DNA of 33,763 bases from a virus: IMG/VR virus record IMGVR_UViG_3300035703_000278, positions 1 through 33,763 of that record, one strand, 5' to 3'. Positions 29,124 through 33,763 of the stretch are shown in pieces. The notes beneath the pieces are model-generated. The model saw only the letters and a program-made list of their open reading frames with translations. It was not told the origin of the DNA and ran no database searches. Within the stretch, counting starts at the first letter, position 1, and every line of letters begins with the position of its first letter. A program made the position numbers and the translations under genes.

Positions 29124-29279
29124 CTACTTCGAGGCTTCGAGAATGAGCATCTCGATAGTTCTGCTCATGCTTAAATTTCGACGAAGCGCCAAACGGCGCA
29201 GCTTCTCATGTATATCAGGCCGCATGGCGAGCATAATTCGCTTTCGCTTCTCGCTCGGCTTGGCTTTAGGTCTTGGCAT
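29124..29279 (-). CDS. Ribbon-helix-helix regulator (CopG/Arc type)
   Basis: A 51-residue protein from ATG 29279 (GGGGAG three bases upstream). The basic start (MPRPKAKPSEKRKRI) leads into a short strand and two helices (MLAMRPDIHEKLRRLALRR, SMSRTIEMLILEA), the usual RHH layout of dimeric repressors. A perfect inverted repeat at 29282-29307 covers its ribosome site, so autorepression is likely. It sits between the small 87-residue gene and the HNH fusion. Confidence 0.8.
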   Translation of the reverse strand: MPRPKAKPSEKRKRIMLAMRPDIHEKLRRLALRRNLSMSRTIEMLILEASK

Positions 29280-29281
29280 AA

Positions 29282-29307
29282 GCTCCCCAAAAGCATGTTT
29301 GGGGAGC
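29282..29307. promoter_or_regulatory. Perfect inverted repeat upstream of the RHH gene
   Basis: GCTCCCCAAA (29282-29291) and TTTGGGGAGC (29298-29307) are perfect complements around a 6-base loop. The left arm contains the complement of the GGGGAG ribosome site, and the repeat ends 3 bases from the ATG. No uridine tract follows on either strand. It is therefore best read as an RHH operator or a ribosome-site hairpin rather than a terminator. Confidence 0.75.
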
Positions 29308-29326
29308 GTTCTCACCGTTTCATGCT

Positions 29327-29590
29327 TTAAGAGTTATTTACCTCTTCCTCGACTTTCCCCGCAAGGGTCTTGAGAAGCCGGTAGCCGCCATCAGGTGCGC
29401 TTAACACCCCTGTGGTTACAGCCCAGCTCTCAAATTCCTCAAGGGGCATTTGCTTAAGCTCACGCCATACCCCGTTGGACCGGCATCGCCAGAGGGTAGC
29501 TACCTCGCCGTTTTTGGTTATTCGGTAAACGACCTCGTTTACAACATCGCTCTTAATGACGAGCTGCTCGCTCTTTTCTTTGTCTTTCAT
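29327..29590 (-). CDS. Small protein in the integration block, unknown function
   Basis: An 87-residue protein with a charged start (MKDKEKSEQLVIKSD), a beta-rich middle (EVVYRITKNGEVATLW, WRELKQMPLEEFESW) and an acidic end (KVEEEVNNS). The ribosome site is GGAGTGACTAACC. Position next to the integrase could suit an excisionase or a regulator, but no HTH is visible. Confidence 0.65.
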   Translation of the reverse strand: MKDKEKSEQLVIKSDVVNEVVYRITKNGEVATLWRCRSNGVWRELKQMPLEEFESWAVTTGVLSAPDGGYRLLKTLAGKVEEEVNNS

Positions 29591-29693
29591 GGTTAGTCAC
29601 TCCAATAAACCCACGTTCTAATGGGTGTATAATAGTTATATAACTTTAGGAGCGCAGAAAATCCAGAAGGACGGAACGCTTTTTAAGTAAAAT
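29591..29693. promoter_or_regulatory. Gap after the integrase gene with palindrome; possible promoter or attP
   Basis: This 103-bp AT-rich gap holds a perfect 12-bp palindrome AGTTATATAACT (29634-29645) and a small ACCCA/TGGGT hairpin (29609-29626), with TATAAT at 29628-29633 on the plus strand. Phage attachment sites often lie next to the integrase, so attP may be here or in the gap at 30786-30924. No core sequence can be identified without a host. Confidence 0.35.
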
Positions 29694-30785
29694 TTATGCA
29701 GCTCGCTTTTTAGAGGTAGGGAAGGCAAGCCCTTTTGCTGGGCTCTTATCGACGCCGAAACGGCGCTTATCATACCATTCAACCATCTGGACCGACTTGT
29801 GGCGTGAGAACTCCTGAACCTCACGATACGGTGTCCCGTCAGCCAACAGCTTGGTGATTGCCGTGGCGCGGGCAGAGTGGGGGGTATAAGCCTCGCTTAG
29901 CCCAGCCGCCTCACACGCACGCTTAAAGATTAGGTACACAGAGGCATCGTTCATGGGCCTGTTGGTCTGTACCCTTCCGGCTCGCCCCGTCCACGTTACA
30001 AAAAGCGGCTCATCTTGAGCTGCCCCGCTTTCTGTGCGCTCGTTAACAAGCGCCCATACCGCATCCGCAGCCCACTCGGGGAGCGCCTGTTGATGGTCGG
30101 CTCCGTCTTTTGTGTTTCGCAGGTTAAGGAATGTAGTGCCGCCGTGGCTCTTGTCCACATCTCCAATCAAAAGCTTTACGACCTCACCGCGCCGCAGGCC
30201 ACCGCCAAACAGCACACACAGGATCGCTTTGTCGCGCGTTGCTCGAGGGCTCTCTTCGATGGCCTCAATCACCGCCGGCACCTCGTCAAAATCAAGCGCC
30301 TCAGTGTCGCGCTTCCTACCGCCTTTTGCGTTCGGGACAGGTACAAGGTGAGGAGAGAAAGGGTTCCCGCTTAAGTAGACCCCATGCGCTATGAGAACCT
30401 CGTAGAGCTTTCGTAAGCACATGATCTTTTTGGCTATTGTGGCGGGGCTATGAGCGCTACTGCCGTGGGCAGGGGCAGGTTTACCCGCTCGCCGAGCCAA
30501 CCGATTGATGCGGGGAGTTTGTCCCCGTTGTCGCTTAAGCTGCTGGACATAAGAAAGAGCATGAACAGGTAAAGCGGAAGCCATAAGCTCAGCCGCTGCT
30601 CTTGTTCCTGCGGTGGCGCCTAAAAATGCGCTGTATTCACGGATGATCGAAACGTAGGTGCGCTGTGTCGTCGGCGCTAGATGGGCAAGCCAAGCGGCCA
30701 CTTTTAGCCACAGTGCATGACGCTCAGCAACATCTCGAACAAGGGTCATCCAATCCACGCTCACAGTATGAGTCAAACGACCCAC
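29694..30785 (-). CDS. int: Tyrosine integrase
   Basis: A 363-residue tyrosine recombinase that would insert the phage into the host chromosome. The catalytic set is present: Arg198 (GGGLRRGEV), Lys226 (NTKDG), His303-x-x-Arg306 (HSARATAITKLL), His329 (FSRHKSVQM) and Tyr338 (VEWYDKRR). The N-terminal core-binding domain includes APTTQRTYVSIIREYSAFL, and the basic segment about 85-110 likely contacts DNA. Start GTG 30785, with AGGA upstream. It is transcribed leftwards, opposite to the late genes. Confidence 0.95.
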   Translation of the reverse strand: MGRLTHTVSVDWMTLVRDVAERHALWLKVAAWLAHLAPTTQRTYVSIIREYSAFLGATAGTRAAAELMASALPVHALSYVQQLKRQRGQTPRINRLARRAGKPAPAHGSSAHSPATIAKKIMCLRKLYEVLIAHGVYLSGNPFSPHLVPVPNAKGGRKRDTEALDFDEVPAVIEAIEESPRATRDKAILCVLFGGGLRRGEVVKLLIGDVDKSHGGTTFLNLRNTKDGADHQQALPEWAADAVWALVNERTESGAAQDEPLFVTWTGRAGRVQTNRPMNDASVYLIFKRACEAAGLSEAYTPHSARATAITKLLADGTPYREVQEFSRHKSVQMVEWYDKRRFGVDKSPAKGLAFPTSKKRAA

Positions 30786-30924
30786 GCTGTGTCCTGCTAA
30801 AGGGGGGGTGAGAGATTCAGAACCAACTTCGGAGGGTAAACCTTAAAAACAACCGCTACCCCTTTTCCAAATAGCAAACGGGGCAACAATCTCAATGACG
30901 TGTATCATAGAGAGAGACAGCATC
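30786..30924. promoter_or_regulatory. Divergent gap between integrase and late block
   Basis: This 139-bp gap separates the leftward integrase gene from the rightward late block. It must hold the late or lysis promoter and perhaps the integrase promoter. It contains a short run of G (30802-30808) and TATCAT at 30903-30908, a possible -10. No convincing -35, long repeat or terminator is seen. Confidence 0.4.
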
Positions 30925-31155
30925 ATGGCACTTTTTGACTCAAAAAGCCCTTTAAAAAGCTTAACAATTTGGGGATCTTTGCTCAGTTTTGGGGCGTGTT
31001 TAGAGGCTTTACACGAGGCGCTTAAATTGGTCCCCGTGGAGGCGTTACCCTCGGATGCCGGCGCAGCCGTTACCGCAGCCTTGGGCATTTTGGGAGCCGT
31101 CCTGTCGATTATAGGCCGCCTGCGAGCAAGCCAAAAAATCAGCCTTAAGCCATAA
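30925..31155 (+). CDS. Putative holin-like small membrane protein
   Basis: A 76-residue protein with two hydrophobic segments (LTIWGSLLSFGACLEAL and VTAALGILGAVLSIIG) and a short basic C-terminus (GRLRASQKISLKP). The GAVLSIIGRLRA ending is common in small phage membrane proteins thought to act as class II holins. ATG 30925 was preferred over ATG 30895; a GA-rich stretch (GAGAGAGAC) lies upstream. It opens the rightward late block, 17 bases before the methyltransferase gene. Confidence 0.6.
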   Translation: MALFDSKSPLKSLTIWGSLLSFGACLEALHEALKLVPVEALPSDAGAAVTAALGILGAVLSIIGRLRASQKISLKP

Positions 31156-31172
31156 ATATCCAGCGTATAAAA

Positions 31173-32372
31173 ATGGACATACAAAACCGGCGGGTCGATT
31201 CGCTGATCCCCTATAGCCTTAACAACCGGACCCACCCCGCTGAGCAGGTGGCTCGTATAGCCAACAGCATCAGCCAGTTTGGGTTTAATCAGCCGATAGT
31301 GATAGACGAGTCGAATGTAGTGCTCGTAGGCCACGGGCGCCTTTTAGCGGCTCAGAAGCTTGGGCTGTCTGAGGTGCCAACGCTCAAGGTGGAGAACCTC
31401 ACCGAGTCAAAGAAACGCGCCTACCGCATCCTCGATAACAAGCTGCAAAACGACAGCGAGTGGGAGCTCGACAACCTAAAGCTTGAACTCGCCATGCTTG
31501 AGGATGAGGGCTTTGAGCTCGAGCCGTGGGGCCTTGAGAGCTTGCTTCCAGAGGATCCGGTGCCGGAGGTGGTAGAGGATGACTTTGAGGCAGAGGAACC
31601 CACAGAGGTATACATCAAAACAGGCGACCTTATAGAGCTGGGGCAGCACCGTGTTTTGTGTGGTGATTCTACGCAAGAAGAGGACGTGGGGCTTCTAATG
31701 GGCGGCGCAGTCGCCGAAATTATGGTTACTGATCCACCCTACGGTGTGGAATACGATCCAGCGTGGCGGGAGGAATACGATGGTGGATCAAGAGCGACGG
31801 GGCAAGTAGAGAACGATGATCGAGCTGACTGGACAGAGGCTTGGAGGCTTTTTAAGGGGCAGATTGTTTACGTTTGGCACGCTGATAAATTTTCCCCCGT
31901 GGTAGCCGACAGTCTAGAGAAGTGCGACTTTGAATTGAGAAACCTAATTATATGGGCAAAACAGCGTCACACGTTCGGAAGAGGACACTATCATCATCAG
32001 CATGAGCCATGCTGGTACGGGGTGAAGAAAGGAACGACCGCTAATTGGGGGGGAGATAGGACACAAACAACCCTGTGGAGCATTGAAAGCAATCGACGAA
32101 ACGAGACAGGACACGGCACCCAAAAGCCTATCGAGTGCATGGCTCGGCCAATGCGGAATCATGGTGTTCGTTCGATTTACGATCCTTTTCTGGGCTCTGG
32201 CACAACCTTGATAGCAGCCGACCAACTAGGTCGGCAGTGTTACGGGATGGAGATAAGCCCAAAGTACTGCCAGATCATCCTAGAGCGCTACAAAGCCCAC
32301 TGTGAGAAAGAGGGCAAGCCATTTGTATGCCGCATAAATGGGGAGGCTTTCGATGGCAAGGTGCGGGCGTAA
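31173..32372 (+). CDS. ParB-like domain fused to a DNA methyltransferase
   Basis: A 399-residue protein. The N-terminus is a ParB/Srx-type domain (SISQFGFNQPIVIDESN, GHGRLLAAQKLGLSEVP). A DNA methyltransferase follows: DPPY at 187-190 (VTDPPYGVEY) and the later SAM motif DPFLGSGTT at 337-345. The order DPPY first, then FxGxGTT, marks a beta-class amino-methyltransferase (N6-adenine or N4-cytosine). No restriction partner is next to it, so it is an orphan, probably for protecting phage DNA or for packaging or expression control. It lies between the holin-like gene and terS. Confidence 0.92.
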   Translation: MDIQNRRVDSLIPYSLNNRTHPAEQVARIANSISQFGFNQPIVIDESNVVLVGHGRLLAAQKLGLSEVPTLKVENLTESKKRAYRILDNKLQNDSEWELDNLKLELAMLEDEGFELEPWGLESLLPEDPVPEVVEDDFEAEEPTEVYIKTGDLIELGQHRVLCGDSTQEEDVGLLMGGAVAEIMVTDPPYGVEYDPAWREEYDGGSRATGQVENDDRADWTEAWRLFKGQIVYVWHADKFSPVVADSLEKCDFELRNLIIWAKQRHTFGRGHYHHQHEPCWYGVKKGTTANWGGDRTQTTLWSIESNRRNETGHGTQKPIECMARPMRNHGVRSIYDPFLGSGTTLIAADQLGRQCYGMEISPKYCQIILERYKAHCEKEGKPFVCRINGEAFDGKVRA

Positions 32373-32736
32373 ACCGTGGGAGCCAACGGATGCAGACCGC
32401 AAGCTCGTAGAGAAGATGGCAGCCTGCGGCATTCCGCATGAGCAGATCGCTAAGGTGGTCGGTAAAGACCTAAAGACCATATACAAGTATTGTCGGGAAG
32501 AGCTGGACACAGCCATAGCAAAAGCAAACGCCAACGTAGCGGCGGCACTGTACCAAAACGCCATCAAGGGCAACGTCACAGCTCAAATCTTCTGGTGTAA
32601 GACCCGCCTTGGGTGGAAGGAAACCCAGATAGTAGAGCAGCCGCAGGCAGTAACCTTGCAGCTCGTCGACGCTCCTAAGCAAGAATCCATGGCCGAGTGG
32701 CTTAAGCGAAGGCAGACAGATGACAAATCCTCGTGA
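32353..32736 (+). CDS. terS: Terminase small subunit
   Basis: A 127-residue protein from ATG 32353, with GGGAGG six bases upstream and a 20-base overlap with the methyltransferase. A HTH lies around residues 18-50 (LVEKMAACGIPHEQIAKVVG, LKTIYKYCREEL). It is followed by the helix ALYQNAIKGNVTAQIFWCKTR and GWKET, which is typical of phage TerS or TerS-like HTH proteins. It binds the packaging start site and delivers the DNA to TerL. It is two genes upstream of terL. Confidence 0.85.
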   Translation: MARCGRKPWEPTDADRKLVEKMAACGIPHEQIAKVVGKDLKTIYKYCREELDTAIAKANANVAAALYQNAIKGNVTAQIFWCKTRLGWKETQIVEQPQAVTLQLVDAPKQESMAEWLKRRQTDDKSS

Positions 32737-33031
32737 CTTTGACGATGCGCAGGTGCTTTTTAAGGCGGCGCTTTCCGATGCTTACAAGCTTTTAAGCGAG
32801 AGTAACGACCCCTTGTGGCTTGAGGCTGATACGCCAACGCGCAAGCACCTTGCCCGTATGGTTGCAGAGAACAAGATGGTGGCGCTTGGTTACGTTCCCT
32901 CGAGGTGGACCTACACCGGCAACTGCCAAAAGTGCGGGCCCGTTCCACTTGAGGAGCCTGTCGAGGGAGAGCTCGTTGGCTGCCCGTGGTGCGCCGTTGG
33001 CTCAGCGCCGCATATATACACGTTCGTATGA
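32720..33031 (+). CDS. Zinc-ribbon protein between terS and terL
   Basis: A 103-residue protein. The N-terminal helix (FDDAQVLFKAALSDAYKLL) is followed by a conserved middle part, GYVPSRWTYTGNCQKCGP, and a second knuckle, GCPWC, giving CxxC...CxxC. Similar small zinc proteins occur in other phages and mobile elements; no role is established. It overlaps terS by 17 bases and terL by ATGA, so it is probably expressed with the terminase and may take part in packaging. Confidence 0.7.
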   Translation: MTNPRDFDDAQVLFKAALSDAYKLLSESNDPLWLEADTPTRKHLARMVAENKMVALGYVPSRWTYTGNCQKCGPVPLEEPVEGELVGCPWCAVGSAPHIYTFV

Positions 33032-33763
33032 TTAACACATGGGCACCACAGGCAGGGCCGCAAGCGGAAGCCATCACCGCCACATGGTGCGATGAGTTGT
33101 TTTTCGGTGGCGCTCGAGGAGGAGGAAAATCGGACTTTCTTCTTAATGACTTTGCCCAAGACATAAACCGCTATGGTAAGCACTGGCAGGGCATCCTCTT
33201 TCGTAAATCGTACCCAGAGCTTTCAGGTCTGGTCCAGCGCTCTCACTCGCTGTGGTCACAATCGGGTGCTGAGTGGAAGGAAGCAAAGCATCAGTGGCAA
33301 TTTCCTAACGGTGCTGTCCTACGCTTTCGCCATCTTGAGCGAGACCTCGACGCAGGGCGCTATCAGGGCCACCAATATCCTTGGATAGGTTTCGACGAGC
33401 TCACGAATTGGGCAAGCCCAACCGCCTACGACATGATCAAGGCGTGCCGCCGTTGGGCAGATGCCGAGCTTCCAACCAAGCGCGTGCGCTCCTCTGGCAA
33501 CCCTGGGGGAGCCGGTCATCAGTGGGTAAAGAGCCGCTTTATTGACCCAGCGCCCACCGGCTTCACGCCGATGCAGGACGATGAGACGAAGTGGTGGCGA
33601 ATGTTTATCCCTTCCAAGGTGAGCGACAATAAGATTCTGCTTCAAAACGACCCGAACTACATCAACACCCTGCGCGGTATTGGGTCAAAAGAGCTTGTGA
33701 GAGCGTGGCTCGAGGGTGATTGGAACGTCATTACGGGCGCTTACTTCGACACGTTTGAGGCTA
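33028..33763 (+). CDS. terL: Terminase large subunit, N-terminal part (continues at base 1)
   Basis: This is the ATPase motor that packages DNA into the procapsid. The ATG overlaps the stop of the preceding zinc-ribbon gene (ATGA). Visible motifs are Walker A, GGARGGGKS at residues 27-35 with K34; Walker B, WIGFDE around 119-124 with catalytic E124; and a coupling-type motif, SGNPGGAG. The frame is open to the window end and continues unbroken at base 1, because 33637-33763 repeats 1-127. The joined protein is 471 residues, normal for TerL. The fold and motif order are known for the family; the junction is seen directly. Confidence 0.97.
   Translation, partial: MINTWAPQAGPQAEAITATWCDELFFGGARGGGKSDFLLNDFAQDINRYGKHWQGILFRKSYPELSGLVQRSHSLWSQSGAEWKEAKHQWQFPNGAVLRFRHLERDLDAGRYQGHQYPWIGFDELTNWASPTAYDMIKACRRWADAELPTKRVRSSGNPGGAGHQWVKSRFIDPAPTGFTPMQDDETKWWRMFIPSKVSDNKILLQNDPNYINTLRGIGSKELVRAWLEGDWNVITGAYFDTFEA
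33637..33763. repeat. Terminal direct repeat, right copy (circular overlap)
   Basis: This is the second copy of the 127-bp overlap that begins the window. It lies inside the TerL coding sequence, which is an unlikely place for true phage ends. That favours a circularly permuted map over a unique direct terminal repeat. Confidence 0.95.

Noticed and set aside
30843-31334. Minus-strand frame of 163 codons opposite the holin-like and methyltransferase genes
   Set aside because: It is antisense to the holin-like gene and the conserved ParB start, has no motif and no plausible ribosome site.
33637-33763. True direct terminal repeat of a linear phage genome
   Set aside because: The repeat is exactly 127 bases and lies in the middle of the terL coding sequence; an assembly overlap is far more likely.

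Overview
The window is the complete genome of a temperate, podovirus-like tailed phage, in circular form. Its first 127 bases are identical to its last 127 (1-127 = 33637-33763). Joining them gives a circle of 33,636 bp and restores the large terminase gene, which is otherwise split across the window ends. The genes found are TerS, TerL, a P22-like portal, scaffold, coat, decoration protein, connector, beta-propeller tail protein, ejection proteins and tail fibre. There is no tape measure, tail tube or baseplate, which indicates a short tail. Sec signal peptides, a lipobox protein and a virion lytic transglycosylase point to a Gram-negative host. The host genus cannot be read from the sequence.

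Layout on the circle. (1) Rightward late block, 30925 through the junction to 19181: holin-like protein, ParB-methyltransferase fusion, TerS, zinc-ribbon protein, TerL, portal, small head protein, scaffold, major capsid protein, decoration protein, intrinsic terminator (6035-6067), connector and tail genes, three or four ejection-type proteins (the largest ending in a transglycosylase domain), S74-type tail fibre, a membrane coiled-coil protein and an exported 14-cysteine protein. (2) Leftward early block, 25850 to 19186: about 18 tightly packed or overlapping genes. It holds a Sak4-like RecA-family ATPase, a probable OB-fold protein, a DUF1064 nuclease, many small accessory proteins (two DUF551-like, membrane, lipoprotein, zinc ribbon), a second PD-(D/E)xK-like protein, an SSB-like protein with an acidic DDEIPF tail and a tRNA-Asn(GUU). 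An intrinsic terminator lies inside the gene just before the SSB-like gene. (3) Control and replication region, 25851-28488: an operator-rich gap, a small HTH regulator without a Shine-Dalgarno site, an exported protein (possible moron), an inverted-repeat gap and a winged-helix protein that may be the replication initiator. (4) Leftward integration block, 30785 to 28358: tyrosine integrase, small unknown protein, ribbon-helix-helix regulator preceded by a perfect inverted repeat, an HNH nuclease fused to a serine-recombinase 'Recombinase' domain, and a zinc-ribbon protein that overlaps a gene on the opposite strand tail to tail.

I see no DNA polymerase, helicase or primase, so replication probably relies on host enzymes recruited by the initiator. 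Recombination would be served by the Sak4/OB/DUF1064 group. No canonical two-domain CI repressor is present, so lysogeny control probably rests on the small HTH and RHH proteins. The least ordinary parts are the HNH-Recombinase fusion module, the terminator-SSB-tRNA end of the early operon, the antisense-overlapping gene pair at 28358-28488, and the exported 14-cysteine protein at the end of the late operon.
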